Source: Albula goreensis (Eukaryota; Chordata; Actinopteri; Albuliformes; Albulidae). Taken from it: 64,000 nt of DNA. The notes below the pieces were generated by a model. The model was not told where the DNA came from. It did not search any database and saw only the letters and a list, made by a program, of their open reading frames with translations. The DNA lies in assembly GCA_022829145.1 (NCBI GenBank), contig CM040753.1:8660884-8724883 (forward strand), in the 5' to 3' direction. A program made the translations under genes and the position numbers. Position 1 is the stretch's first letter. Every line of letters starts with the position of its first letter. Below are positions 46,690 to 60,511 of this stretch, one piece after another.

Positions 46690-46900
46690 AATGTAGTCTG
46701 AAGGTTGCACTTTGGGAAAGACCTTAATTAAAATTTGCGCCTGGAGCAGAGTGTCTGAGCTGTAATACATCACATGCGAACGCTCTGGATACAGATCATT
46801 GGCTACCCGGGTCAAGTCATGTGATTAGGGGAAATATTAACATTTTCATTGCGCCACAGCTATGAGTTGCAATCAAGTGTTGGTACAACAGATGGAACTG
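46690..46900. promoter_or_regulatory. Candidate regulatory element (inferred)
   Basis: Complex block with ACCTTAATTAAAATTTGCGC near 46721, GTCATGTGATTAGGGG near 46816 and some CpGs. No frame of note crosses it. Confidence 0.33.
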
Positions 46901-47999
46901 CTACTTTCTCTCCTGTAATTTCCTCTGTATTGTTTTTTTTTTTGTTTTTGATGAAATACTGTTTGCAGAAATGTGTAGGATAAGTTGATGATCTGTGATG
47001 AGAGTGCATAACGCTTACATTTTATTAAGCAATATCAGACATTAGCATGATTGAATTCTGTATTTTTTAAGATATTATACATTGAAGATCATGCAATTTA
47101 AATGTTGGCAAAAGAATAGAGACAATGGGAAAGATTGGCTGATGGTTGTTTTTTCTTTTATTTTTTAGCATGTAACACCTTTTCAGCAGTTCAGAGATCA
47201 GTGTTTTCCTTAAGGTATGTCTCTAAAGATGCTCATCAGACGGAAAAATGGCGATAAGCATACACTTTATTACAGGCTGTTTCCAAGACACACAAAAGAA
47301 GTGTCTTGGATTTTTACAACATTGCTGCAGAAAATTACTCAGATATATGCTCAATTATGCATTATGTTTTTGTTCTTTATATTCAGTAAGTAATTTAAAC
47401 ACCGTGACAAATCCAAATGAAACAAAATATAAAAACAGGTTTTTGCCCTGAAGAGTCAGTGTAAACTAATGTATGAGACAGTAAAGAGTGTCTGATTTAT
47501 GAGGCTTTTTACTAGAAAAGATTAAAAAACCAGGGCAGGATTAATGTGGGTGTATCTGCAGAACGAATAGTTTTAGGATACCACATTATAGCAAACCACC
47601 CTAATTGAAAAAAGTGAACAAAATACTACATAGCAATAGTCTAGAAATACATTATAAAAATGTTCTTGTGGTGTGAAAAATTGCACCTGTAGACCCACAG
47701 TTTTAAGCCATCTCTGTGTAGAATTGGGTGCATTACTGGGAAATGTATGTTTGGAGTTTGGGGTATTTCCAGCAGCTTAACCATGCATGTTTTGTCAGTA
47801 TGTCAGTATAAAGGATGGATTAACAGAGTGATTCCTGGTTCAATTTGACATCAACCCAAGGACTTTTTTTTTTTGCCAGAGAAGATGGTTGCCATCAGCA
47901 ACAGGGTAGATAATTTGTGATTGGCAGGTGGAAGAGAATATTGATTTAATCCTTGTTATAGACGCTTGTTTCTCCTTCATGCCTTTTTATTTTGCCTTT
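46901..47999. other. Non-coding sequence
   Basis: Short T runs near 46932 and 47864. Nothing else recognised. Confidence 0.5.
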
Positions 48000-48591
48000 T
48001 GTTTGTTTAGAAATTCACTGAGGTTATTACATCGCCAGGAGTGGAGGTTATTGCTTGGTCTAAAAAGATTGACATATCAAGCCACCTCTGGAACACGTAA
48101 TCCCTCATTCTCTCTTTCGCCATATCACCGCCTTCTTGTGGAAGCTGGCACAATATGAACCTGATACAGGGATTGTGTTTGAAATCTTCTTCAGAGGACA
48201 AGGCCCAACCAGTGGACCCATCCTGTTTATTAGTACACTGAGTGAGATGCTGCTGACCACCTGAGATCTCAGAAAAGTCCTTTAAATGCAGTGGTACATT
48301 AAATTTCCACTCTCCCGGAGCATCATGGGAATGTTTCCATTCAGCGTTGGAGATGTCATTAAAGCAAATTGAGGTCCTCACATTAACAAAAAAAATACAC
48401 CAACTAATATGAACAGCGTGTCTTAATAAGGATTAATTGTTTCAAGCAATTTGACAGTGCCTGGGGAATCAATATAAAGCTCTTTTTATGTGTATCATTT
48501 ATTTGGCCATTCTCCTGTATAATTGGCTGCATTGTTCGGCTTTCTCAAACAACTTGTGAGTAGGTCATCTCCAATTTACAGCTAATTAAAC
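48000..48591. promoter_or_regulatory. Candidate regulatory region (inferred)
   Basis: Complex and repeat-free. Includes AATAAGGATTAATTGTTTC near 48426 (GGATTA plus TAATTG cores), GTATAATTGGCTGC and TACAGCTAATTAAAC near 48577. The minus-strand frame of 124 codons at 48007-48381 has no domain and no splice context. Confidence 0.3.
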
Positions 48592-48705
48592 ACACACACA
48601 CACTCACACTCACACACACATATATACACACACACACTCACACATATAAATACATACACACACACTCACATACACCACACACACACACACAAACACACAC
48701 ATAAT
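48592..48705. repeat. Imperfect (CA)n microsatellite
   Basis: About 115 bp of CA with CT, TA and AAA interruptions, starting directly after the TAATTAAA site. Confidence 0.92.
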
Positions 48706-50104
48706 TCTGCCATTTACAGGTGTTTAATGGAGTAGCTCAAGCTTCAAAGTACTCCAGTCTCAGGCAGGCAAGGCTGTCATGATAGTTCTGGATCCTCTGT
48801 GTTCAATACCTTAGTGAATTCCATTGAGAAAAAAAGGAAGCAGGGAAAAATTTGTCTTGGATTCAGACTGGCAAAGACCTGCTATGAGTTGTTAATTCTA
48901 AAACAAATTATACAATTAGCTTTCCCATCAGAATATAGGCCAAGTAAGAGGACAGTATAACCTTCATTTGATCTCGTCTGCAGTGTAGTCTGAAGAAAGG
49001 ACCCATTTCACAGAAATTTCCCTGCACCATAGCCATTCCTGCCAGTTACCTTAAGTGCCACTTTAGCTTTCTTTTGACTGCTTTTATTTATAGGATTTTC
49101 ATAATGTTTTCAAAGGTTTTCATGTCCTTAAACAAAGAGACCATTTTCTGTGCATGTGAGATAAAATTGCCAAGGGAACCATGCAAAGCATTAACTTTCC
49201 CTGCCCTGCAGTGTGGAAGGTGACAATTTCAAGGTGCGCATATAAATTCCATTTTCAAAAGGGGTTTTACAGAATTATTTTCAAAAGCATTAGCACAATT
49301 GATTTTTTTTTTTTTGCTTTGGGAAAATGTATATTTTCACTAATAAAGGCCTCCTATGGTTTGATGTTACATTTCTTAAGAAAATCCAATTTGTCACATT
49401 GAAAGAGTAATTAATTTTGAATTGTCAATAATTCTGTTTTATTATTCATTTCAAGGGTAAAGGGGGATATCCCAGTCACCGTAGTGCCAGGCAGTGTGTC
49501 CGAGAACATTGGTCCAGATGGACAACCGAGAGACTTGAATAGTGGCCAACATATTCAAACGCATTATCTGCGTCTGTTTTGTGTTTTCTCTACCCCATGC
49601 AGTACATACGTTTTTTTAAATAAAATTTTGATTGGTGTCACTTTTACAAGCGTCATTCATATTGTGTCACTGAAACCTATTTTAATGGCTTTCCCAGTCA
49701 GATTCCCATTATGTTCAATGAAGCATTTTTATATTATGTCATTTCAAGCATTCTGTAAAGGCTAAATTTTTAATCCCCGTTCTCTGTTCAAACCTCATGA
49801 TCCAAGATTTTGAGCTGTGATCTTTTTTGTTGTTATTGTCCCACTGAACATATTTTCAGCAAAAAAATGACTGCGCTGAGGGTCTGTTTCTAAGGGCTTA
49901 AACTAACACAGGTCCAGTAATGAACGAGGATCTTATCTGTCTGGACCAGAAAAGTAAACACAGTTTTTATCTGCAAAGGTTTAGCCATATGGTAAATCAG
50001 TTTTAAAAGAGAGGTGAAAAATAGCTGATTCAAGCCGCTATCTAAACACAAACATTCTCAGCTCCAAAACATATTGGACGGTCTTGTGTGTTCTCTGCCA
50101 GCTG

Positions 50105-50106
<2 letters not shown>
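48706..50106. other. Non-coding sequence
   Basis: No gene, RNA or mobile element recognised. A T run lies near 49303-49314. Confidence 0.5.
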
Positions 50107-50151
<45 letters not shown>

Positions 50152-50174
50152 CGAGAGAGAGGAGAGAGAGAGAG
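50107..50174. repeat. (GA)n microsatellite, interrupted
   Basis: 21 GA units to 50148, CAGC, then about 10 more. Confidence 0.95.
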
Positions 50175-50560
50175 CATGGGTCCTCTGTATGTGCAAGTAT
50201 TTACTGCAGCTTAGCGATTATGCCCCGTGAATGCACACTGGCTGCCAAATCGGGGACTATGTGCCAGATCCAAAAAGCTGTGCTAAAATATTTCATGCGA
50301 AAGACAAACGCGACTCTCAGAGCGCTACCATGCCACTCTGCCGTGCAGACATGCAGATGAGGGGAGTCAGGAAGATTGATTCCCAGTTATTCCACCAACC
50401 AGGGTTTCCACAGAGCTCCCTCCATGTTGACTCTGCAGACGAAAGGACACACGCAGAGTGGGCTCCATATCTGTTTAACTCGGAGGGCCATGTGACCTTT
50501 TCAGAGGAGAGGTCATAGAGCACAGTCTGTGTCTGACGGAGGACTCTCACTCCACCGGAA
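50175..50560. promoter_or_regulatory. Candidate regulatory element, CpG-keeping
   Basis: Complex sequence with CpGs (about 50213-50345) and GTGCTAAAATATTTCATGCG near 50280. Three frames of 77 to 95 codons overlap on both strands, so none is favoured and none shows a domain. Confidence 0.3.
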
Positions 50561-51489
50561 TGACAGCAGTGTAATTAAGAGAGGAACCAGAAACAGCTAA
50601 GTCATATTGTGGTTCTAAAACCATGCCTGTGTTAGTACCAGCAATAAATTCATTTGATGAATATATTCCCTCTGTTGGTGTTGAAAATGGAACTTTGTAT
50701 GCAGAAGACAATAAAAAAATCTGTCTTATGTAAAATAAAGAAATGCAATTAATTTTATAACTATGGCAGCCTTTCCTCACTATTTTGTTTTGTGTTGGAA
50801 ATACATTATACTGCATGATAACTGGATTATGATAACAAGGTTTTCAGATTTAGAAATGAATGGGCATTCAAAGTGTATTAACATTCACAGCAAGGGAAGC
50901 TGAAAATGAGGAAAAAGCAGGTTTATTCAGTGTTTTGTTTTGTTCTGTAAGTCAGAGGCTGTGAATTAACTGGAACTATGCTGTAGTCCTGGTAATATAA
51001 TTATCTTTGAGACCACTGCATAGATCAATGTAAGAATGTTCCCATTATTGCAATCATTCTTTCTCTATGGGGACCCTTTGTATTGCTACAAAGAAACAGT
51101 GTGTACTTGTATTCACTGTGTCGCATACTGTTTGCCAATGTAATTGAGGTATGATGATATTTGGTATCAAAATGAACCTGTAACGCTGAATTCTTCTCAT
51201 AGTGGCATATAAATACCATTAAACTAGTAAGAGTACATATATGTAGAAGGATGAGAGGATGATAAAGATTTTTTCAAGTGGTATATATCTTTTTGTAGAT
51301 TTTACTTTCTGGAAGAGCAGTTTCCTATAAAAGTATATCGTGGACATGTTCATTATTGTAATTATTCACGCAAAATGAACTAGCTGATACTGCAATATAT
51401 TGGGAACGCAAATTCAAAGAACAAAAACCCCGTAATTTAATTTCTGACTGAAAAAGACAAATAAAAGTTTCATCCATAAAGCACTACAG
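50561..51489. other. Non-coding, AT-rich sequence
   Basis: Nothing recognised. Confidence 0.5.
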
Positions 51490-51537
51490 TCATCATCATC
51501 GTCATCGTCATCATCATCATCATCACAATCACAATCA
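51490..51537. repeat. (ATC)n microsatellite
   Basis: CAT/CATCGT triplets ending in CACAATC duplicates. Similar in make-up to the tract at 22357-22419. Confidence 0.95.
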
Positions 51538-52800
51538 GCTAAACACGATTTCGTCACACTTGTGCCTTTTCTCATTGGGATACTGGCTGGTTGTTGTTTG
51601 AAGACTCAGAACACAGATGGATCATGCAGATTCGCCTCGAACATCCCCAGCTGGTGAAGCGAAACATACCTTCACTGCAGATGCTGAAATTCCATAGGTA
51701 GCCTAATTCTAAAAGAAGTGAGCTCTTTCCACACATCAACCAAAGAGGGGCGAGGGAGTGGTGTGAGTGAGCCACTTACACTGGAGGTGATTAGCTGGAG
51801 AGCAGAACACTTCTTCTGCACATTTATTTGCTTACTGACATGGTGGCATGGCTGCTCCTCAGGACAGAAGTGCTTAGACATTAACCGTAGCTGTTGATAT
51901 GCTTTCAGATAGTATATGTATATCTGCCTATTAATGCGTATACTTAAAAGGAGAGCTCTGCAGCTTGAGTCTTGTAATTGTGATGTTGCCCTTTAGTTGT
52001 CAAGGAAACAATGGAATATTTGGTTCTTCAGAACCAATGTGAAAAACTGAAGAGTTAGAGCAAACAGTTACCATTTAATTTTTGATAGCAGCTTCGGTTT
52101 TTTTCTGTCAGTTGTACACCCAGCTGTATTCACTTGCATGTTGTTGTTGATCTATTCTGCATGAATGAACAAAGTCAGTTGGCTGCAACCATTTTTATTT
52201 GAATTAAATTACCATGCATCTTTTTCATTTGTGGTATGGAAATTAGTGTAATTAGAAATTAGAATCATAATCATGACATGTCCTGTGACAGGTTTAAAAG
52301 GATGAAAAATGGACTTGAAAGCAAGTACTCAGGGGTCCTTTCTACTGTGCTCTAAATTTCAAATTTAACAACACAGCCCAGAAAAATGTATGATATTTTA
52401 ATATACTTTCATCCCTGTTTATACAAATATTAGTATCAGGTATGACAGGGCAGTCCATAGCTTGAATGATGGCATTTCATTTTCTACTTCTTTTTCTACT
52501 TTTCTTCAACCACCTCCATGTCTTGGTGAGACAGACAGTAGGCCCAAGATACACACAGTGACCATGTCTCTATTATCTAATCTATAGTGGAATGTATCAG
52601 TAAAATAGGGTCAGTTGAGGTCATAAACACACATTTGTCTACATCTGTAAAAAGTGATATGATTAAATCAGGTGAAAGCATGTATACACACATGCCTTTG
52701 TTGGCATGACATTGTCTTGGCAATGTACAAAACAAAACTGACATGTTGAAACTTTTGCAAGTCAAATTTTCCATGGCATTTGTGATTTTCTATATGTTCT
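51538..52800. other. Non-coding sequence
   Basis: A TAAT-rich complex stretch at about 52150-52300 (GAATTAAATTACC, GTGTAATTAGAAATTAGAAT) may be regulatory. No gene. Confidence 0.45.
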
Positions 52801-52873
52801 TGTGTGTATGTGTGTGTGTGTGTGTCTGCATTTTTGTGTGTGTCCATGTGCATGTTGTGAGTGTGTGTGTGTT
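52801..52873. repeat. Imperfect (TG)n microsatellite
   Basis: TG units with CTGC, TTTT and CATG interruptions. Confidence 0.9.
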
Positions 52874-53055
52874 GTATCCCTGCTCTTCAGAGTCTATTCA
52901 TCTGATCTCGCTATTAAAATGGCAACCTGAATAGATAAATAATCGCCTTCTGCCAATTATCTTGACATAGTTTCAGTAAATATTTACTTGGCTCTTGATG
53001 TTTGCGAATGTTACCACCGATAAGTGAGGTTCACGTAGCGGTGCTGTAAACCGCA

Positions 53056-53540
<485 letters not shown>

Positions 53541-54599
53541 AAAAAAAAACATTTAGAGGAGGTACTTCATCCTGTATCCTCTGTTCAGATATAGACTTAA
53601 ATCACACTTATCTTCTTTAAAGGTTAATGAGGAGCAGAGTGGCGTTGGTAACGAAGACACAACAGGATATTCCGCTTCATGCTTTCCTCATATCAATCAG
53701 AGCGCACACTGAGCCAAAGGCTCCAGGCTGCATCAATCTTGAAACATGCTGATATGATTTCTGTCTCAAACAGCGCTTATAGTTTTCTTAATTACTTTTC
53801 CATTATTTTAAATAATCAGGCACTGAGAGGAATATTCTCATTTATTCAAGTTGGGTTTAAACCTTATAGCTAAAATGTTGCGGATTTGATGTTTTGTGCA
53901 GTCAGAAGTAGGCACAAAAACAAAATGTGTAATGTTGCCCGACATGTACTACTGTAGTTTCATGGTACTGACATCTCTTTTGACTGCACACAAACTCAGA
54001 ATGACACTTTGAAGTAGGAATCCTGTACACATTTCCTGTCAGCATAGCTGCTTGACATAAGCAGTGTTTTAGGCAATGTCATCTGTATTGAGAATCTTGC
54101 ATTGTCCACATGTAAGACTATTGGCAACAAACACAGTATATAAGGTTGCATAATTCACGACTGTATAATTAGCAATTCTTCACAGGTAATTTTGATACCA
54201 AACAACCACCTGCTGAGGAGAGCAATACCTAGACTGAACCCAAATTTGTCCTCAAAAATATATTCAGTTGTATTTTTTTTTTTCAACAGTTACAATTTGT
54301 TGAACTCAGGAGATCACCAAACGTGAAATAGAAGGTAATTTTATTTGCTCTGAAAAAAGAAACATTTGAATTTATCTATTTTAGGGTCCAGGACAAATCC
54401 CCAATCACTTTAGGCCATTGTGTGGTTAATATAGAGTATGCACTGTTCAATCAATGTTTAGCCTTTGACTCACAATCAGAAGGAGGCTTCTGTAAGTGTG
54501 CTAGTGCTGTCTGAAAAGTTCAACAGTAACAAAGCTCCACTCACCAAAATGTTTGTGAAGAGGAGAAAAAAACAGCTTTCATATATTGTAAAGTTGAAG
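53541..54599. other. Non-coding sequence
   Basis: Nothing recognised; short A and T runs only. Confidence 0.5.
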
Positions 54600-55090
54600 G
54601 TAAAGGATGAATATTGATTGGGTAATCGCCCTGGCGCATTCAATACAGATTGTAACTTTGTCAATCTGGCGCTATGACACGGTGGAGGTTAGATGTGTCT
54701 CTGGACCCCATGGGCTTTCAGCTCAGTCAGGTGAGACAAATGCGTCAGGGCCCAGTTTCAGCCCCCTCCCCCCAGCAGACAGCACCATCTCCGGCCCCAC
54801 GGGGAGCGTGAAATTGTTTAGCGAGTTCCCGCGGGTCCCACAAAGGGATGGCGCTAGCGGCACGGTCTCCTCACCCCAGTGGGCTGTGCTGAGCTGGCAA
54901 ATGGGAAGGCCACGTGCCGCGTGACCTCGAACCCGAGCTCCTTCACCTCTGTGACCTGCCTGAGTCCCATCATCGAGATGCAGGCCTGCAGGGGACGGAG
55001 GCAAGAGGGGGCTGATGCCCGGGACAATCGTCCGCCCGAGCCCTCCCTGCTAATTTATTCATTTATTTATCTTTAATTGAGTTTAACACA
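54600..55090. promoter_or_regulatory. Candidate regulatory region, GC-rich centre
   Basis: The 5' part has ATATTGATTGGGTAATCGCC near 54610. The centre (about 54750-55040) is GC-rich with CpGs. The 3' edge has CTTTAATTGAGTTTAAC near 55071. Opposed frames of 105 and 93 codons are GC-driven with no domain. Confidence 0.3.
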
Positions 55091-55859
55091 ATCAGAATAA
55101 AGCCATGCACATTTTAGATGAGGCGCATGCTTGGAGCAAGGTTAAAAAAGAAACAAGGGTGATTCAGGATTGCTTATCAGGGGAAAGCATATGGATTTTA
55201 TGGTGAATTCATTCTCTTGTAATTACCCATAATAGCCTTGCATTACATACAGAGAAAACCTTTAGCCTTGGCTGACAACTAATTGTGACACACAGTTGTA
55301 GAGTGAATGTAATTTCTCCTCATTTCACCTGTGTGTCCATTTCAGGCTGATCTGAGTACGTTTTTATTCTTAATGCTGAATTTAAGAAAATGCCCCCTTG
55401 TGTCATCAAGAGTTACACAGTAAGATTATCAAAATATGGTGAAAATGAATTAGTCTTTCATTTGCCCACCACCATGTGCAATGTACATTTAAACAGTTTA
55501 TCTAATACTCTATTTGTTGGATAGCTGTTTCATGTGAGCAGTAACATACACTCACAGGACTTAACTTACAGTATAAGTATGGTGGGCTCCAGGTTTCAGT
55601 AAACTCAAACTCAATAAAATAATTGCATTTGCTCAGGATTGATTTGGCTCTTTGCATTTAATTGGAACACACATGGAACCTGAGAAAATTGAAGTCTCTT
55701 GGAACCACATTGAACTAGTTCTGCTATCTATGCTATTCTATACTCTATAGTCAATTTACTATGCAGAAAAGGCATAAATGGGTTATCTGATTCAAAATTA
55801 AAGGCAGTGGACTCTTCCCTGCATTGCTCTATTGTTTCAGTACCAGAACTGAGTCCAGG
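55091..55859. other. Non-coding sequence
   Basis: Nothing recognised. Confidence 0.5.
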
Positions 55860-56160
55860 CCTGGAAGGGGTCATATTTTGGCTGAGGCGGGAGTGTTGCC
55901 AGGTTCTGCTGTAGTGGCGGATTCACACTATCTCTGTGTCTGACCTGTGGCTGGAGAGGAGATGAATATCCCTGCCGGTTGGCCCACTAAGTAATACAGC
56001 CCATGATAAATCACTGCTTTCAGTGACACCAAAATTGGAATCATCGAGGTTCAGGGGCCAAAACTAAGAGCCCTCCTCCATGTGGTGTAGTCATCTGTTA
56101 AAATGCCGTTCCGAGGCCACGAACGGTATTCCCTCCCACCAGCAACCCCAGATGAATGAT
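55860..56160. promoter_or_regulatory. Candidate regulatory element (inferred)
   Basis: Complex, repeat-free block. CCGTTC and GAACGG (about 56107-56127) form an inverted repeat around CGAGGCCAC. GATAAATCACTGC lies near 56004. Confidence 0.28.
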
Positions 56161-57229
56161 GGGAAATTAGTCTGGGAGTAAGGTCTTGTTAGGCTGTGAA
56201 TTGTGTGTCAGGATATTGGAGTGGGGGGAGGGTGGGCATATTAGTTGTGGAAAAGCACAGGCATCCTGTGCTAGATTTAACTCACCATCTGTGGTCATCT
56301 TACATTTGTGATCCAAATTCATTCTCTATCATTTCAAGTGAACCAACCTTACAAAAACTGAACTGTTTTTGTGCACTCACACTGTGGTCTAATAGATGAG
56401 AGTGTGGAGGAATAATGTAGTACACCATCATCATTGGTGGTGTATGTAAAACAAATCCCTTTACACAATGGATGACTTAATGAACTTAATGAGGTTTTCT
56501 AATTACAAGGCATAAAGAAAAGTTACCCGTGTCAAATTAGTCATTTCTGCTTTCCTTAGCTCAGATTAAGAGGCAGGTCATTGAAATGAAGCTTTAATGT
56601 TTGCCATTCATTTTCTATATCTAACGAAAAATTATGAGGAAAAGACGGTAATGGAAACCACCCTCTGTATCCAGGCAGATTAGAATGCAATTCAGATAGA
56701 ACTTTGTTTGCTTCCTTAAATGATTTTCACATTAAAATTATTATTTTGCAGCATATACTTAAAATAAAGTCAATTTGTTTTACCAGTTTGCATGGTCTTC
56801 TTCCTATTACCAATTTACGTGCCCATTATTATGTAATATATACACCTCTTTAATTTCATAAAGACAATGGCATTATTGGACAGATTTTATGTATTAAATT
56901 ATAAAAGTATATAAAAGTCATAAAACTGAAGGTTATTGCTAAACAGTGTAAATTACTGTTTGGTGAAAGCTATCCTTCTGCTTTTGTCTTTTAATATGTA
57001 TCTTTACTTTTGACAGCTGAATCTAAGTTTGTTGTACCATAGTTGTATTTCTAATTCTTACGATGTCTTTCAGAATGATTTCGGTGGAAGTCACACCCAC
57101 AATGTTGTGTAAGAATTGAAAGTGAATACTGAATCTACGCAAGTGTTTCAGGTTGAAGTGAAGGAGAAATGGCAAACTCATTAGATTAACTTTAAAGATC
57201 TGTGGATGTGTCACACTCGTATGAAATTC
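56161..57229. other. Non-coding, AT-rich sequence
   Basis: Nothing recognised. Confidence 0.5.
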
Positions 57230-57440
57230 TCATTATCTGTTTGCGCAGCAAAGGGACTGTACAATTCCATGCTGTCAGGGCATGTTAGATGACTGCTTTG
57301 CTTTATTGTCACACAGGGAAGGGCACACCGGATGTATTCTCCCAATGTTTCTTGTAAATTTTCACCACATAAATCCAGTCATTTAATTGCAGCGTACTCA
57401 GATAGAGGTGTCCCATGTATTTCACCTCAGGCATTCCTCT
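57230..57440. promoter_or_regulatory. Candidate regulatory element (inferred)
   Basis: Complex, repeat-free sequence with CAGTCATTTAATTGCAGCGT near 57376. An overlapping 83-codon frame starting at 57387 is not protein-like. Confidence 0.28.
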
Positions 57441-58032
57441 TGGTTATCTAAAGAAACACCCTGGCATTATGATGAGTGTACATTATATAGCACCCTTTAT
57501 TGGAATGTGAATGGCAGTTGTCTGGCATGTTACAACATCTGTGCCTTGAATGTAGAAAATAACAGAGGCATTGCAGAGTTACAGGACATCTTACACTTTT
57601 ATGAGTTTCTTTTCATAAATATATGTGTTTCATTATGATACATTAACATTGTTTTCACTCTCTGTCAAATAATGTCACTATTTACAGTGTAAGGCATGCT
57701 TCCACATTCCATATTACATTTTATATAATGCTAAATACAAGATGATGCATCAAGTAAGCACACCATTAAATATGTATTTCTGTGTGGTTTTTTCATGTCG
57801 TATTGACTCAGGATCCAACTTCATCAACCTCCAAGGCTTAAGCATAGTTTACAAAGCACGTATCAAACTGAGATCGTACTGCACTGAGAATGTCAGCTTG
57901 ATGTTGAAATGTTTAATTCTTCGGCATGTTGTTCTTTATGCTGCCACGCAGCTCCAGAACCACGTCTTTAACTCCACATGCTACAAGTCTACCTGAGAGT
58001 TTTTGACAGGGTCACTGGCCCTCAGTTGATCC
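57441..58032. other. Non-coding sequence
   Basis: Frames of 83 and 84 codons have no domain. No repeat recognised. Confidence 0.5.
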
Positions 58033-58070
58033 GGGTCAATCTTCCTCCCGAGGTGGGTCATTGTTGACCC
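58033..58070. promoter_or_regulatory. Cluster of GGGTCA half-sites (possible nuclear receptor site)
   Basis: GGGTCA occurs at 58033-58038 and 58055-58060. The second is followed after TTGT by its complement TGACCC (58065-58070), giving an inverted repeat with a 4-base spacer. RGGTCA is the nuclear receptor half-site, but IR4 is not a classic arrangement. Confidence 0.3.
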
Positions 58071-59079
58071 AAGTAGAACCACTTAAAGCACTGTCACACT
58101 AGAAAAATAAGAAAAAATAAAAAAGGCAGTTGTGACAGAGGTCAGTGCAGGGCGATGTGACAGGGTGGCTCATATCACCCAGTGAAATTCATGTGGAGAG
58201 GCTTAGCGCTCTGTAACCACACTAGCCCCTCCGAGGGTGAAGGACTAATCACCGATCATGCCTTTTCTGCTTCCGCACTCCCTGTGGATCAGAGGCCTAT
58301 AGCCATTAGATAGTTGTCATATGCAGGTGAACATACTGTGTCGTTACACATATCAAACGCATGAAGTTAGCTCGACCACAGAAACACTGATATGCTGTCT
58401 GTGACTTGGATTTCAGCCTGTCCATCAGAAGGTTGATAATTACTAGCTGAGGTGGTCTTGAGATCAGTTCAGTTGTCAGCTGGGACTGAGTTGAGCAAAC
58501 TAGTCAAGGTTGTGCTGTTGGTCAGTCCTGATAGCTCTCCTTTTTTTTTTAACATATTTGGAAATAAAGTGGTTATATAATAACAATTAATTTTGTTACA
58601 TCTGTATATGTTTTTATCCATTTATTTGAATACCTGACAGTAAATACTACTGCATGCAAATACTGTATGATAAAAGTTTATATGCAGCAATTATTCTCGA
58701 CAAAATGCCCCTGCCTAAAGCTTTAAATAGTTTATTATACTTGATGCTGTTTTCATTTTCAGTTTTCCCATTAAACTTTAGAAGCCACACTGAGCTGTTA
58801 AATGAATGAATCCAAGCTCACATGAATAAAAGGGTAGACCAGGCTGGCTAGCTGATCTGCTGTACTGTATAGCTGTCTTGAGGCTGCAACTGAGGGCAGG
58901 CGTGAATATGCAATACATAGAAGAAAAAAAAAAAACATAATTTCACGAAAGCTGCTGATGGTAGTAAAATGTAAGTGAATAAAGATTCCTTCCATCTGCA
59001 GAGTGTCTATATAAGCATATATTGTGAATATTTAGGGGATTGTGCATGGACGGATGTTGCATACGTGTGTGCGGGCGCT
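58071..59079. other. Non-coding sequence
   Basis: The block at about 58130-58300 is complex with CpGs and might be regulatory. An octamer ATGCAAAT lies at 58654-58661. No gene. Confidence 0.45.
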
Positions 59080-59450
59080 GTTCCGCAGAGTGGCTTCCTT
59101 ATGATCTCTCCTCCCGGGGGAAACAGGGCCCTCCATAACTCGGGCCGCCTCAGGGATAGCAGGGCTGGCACAGATTCATGAGAGGAGAGGCCCTCTCCCC
59201 TCGGCCGTCAAACGCAGCCCCTGCTCTTGAGGTGGAGAGAAGAAGGAGAAGTAGCTGTTAAGATACGCACCTCTTGGGATGTTTGCCTTTGTGCAAGCCT
59301 TAAGTGGATGTTAATATCTCCTTGTTAACTCCACAGCCAGCTTATTTAAAGGCCTTTTATCTCTTGTCTTTATCTAACCATGCTTGACACGTCTGCAACA
59401 CAGTTTAGGGGCATAGAACGAATGCCCAGCAGACAAGAACCAGATAAGGT
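59080..59450. promoter_or_regulatory. Candidate regulatory region (inferred)
   Basis: A GC-rich 5' part (about 59080-59225) runs into a complex AT-richer part with GGATGTTAATATCTCCTTG near 59307 and a CTTTTATCTCTTGTCTTTAT run near 59353 containing GATA-type TTATCT. No frame of note. Confidence 0.3.
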
Positions 59451-60436
59451 ATATTTTGTACCAATTTCAATTTAAAATCTCATTTGTATAGACAAGGAAG
59501 GATATTTCCCCCAAAGCAATTGTTCTCTATTAATAGTAATATTCAGACCTGTTATAAATGCAGACAATCTGCATATCATAGGGTTGAGTAGGTAAAGGAA
59601 ATAACACCCTGCGTTTAAAAACAATATGTTTCAGTGTACTGTTTATGTAGAAGCTCACATCCAGATGCAAAACCAGCTTATATGGAGCAATTAAGTAGAG
59701 CACTTAATTACGTATCTGCCGTAACAGATATGATGTTTGTTTTGTACCTTTGAGCCTGTACAGTGCAGACAGAGCCTGAGATGTGATTGGTCCTGAAGTC
59801 AGGGAAACATTGTCAAATCAGAGAGCTGACTGTGTCTGGATGTGCATCCAGTGAACTTGCTTAAGAACATAAGCTGATATTATGTCAGTGAGCTCATGGC
59901 AACACTTGATTAATGCAAAATGTGACTGCAACCTTCTGAAAACATCTCTTGATGTTTCAGAGAACTGAAGTTAGTACAAAAAAAATCAAAACAAAACTGT
60001 GTCTAATGCTGTATTTCCTAATATATAACCCTTAATTTTTTTTCCAAAAACAGATGATTTCATGTGAGAGCTATGTAATTTTCTGCATCATTAATTCATG
60101 TAGAGTATACAAGAAAATGAGAGAGTTAACTTGGAAATTTGACACCTGGTCTGTCTACCAGAGATGGTGTCCAGCCTTCCGTTATTACTTTTTTGTTGAT
60201 GCAGTACAGCAGTTTTATTTATTTATATACATATTATTAGTACACCCACAGGTATGGTCCAGAGGCACTCTGTTTGACGGATAATATTAGAAATGAATAG
60301 CGCCTTTGGATAGCTGTTTGCGTAGATTTTGTGGAATATGCTCTCTAAAAATATAGAACATGGACAAGTTTGGTGTCACTTGTCAGCCATGTATATTGTC
60401 AGGCTCATTCTTGGGGAAAAATTACACCAAAATCCT
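59451..60436. other. Non-coding sequence
   Basis: Nothing recognised. Confidence 0.5.
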
Positions 60437-60511
60437 TTTAACTTGTCTCAGTAATGGCATAACAGTTGTATTATTCAAAAGAAACTGGATACCAAGGAAA
60501 CTGGGGGAAGA
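60437..60511 (+). repeat. Duplicated 75-bp segment, copy A
   Basis: About 80% identical by hand alignment (60 of 75 columns, one gap) to 63174-63247 in the same orientation. It opens with an identical TTTAACTTGTCTC and shares CTGGATACC and GGAAGA. The flanks do not align clearly. Origin unknown: a dispersed repeat fragment or an old local duplication. Confidence 0.75.
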
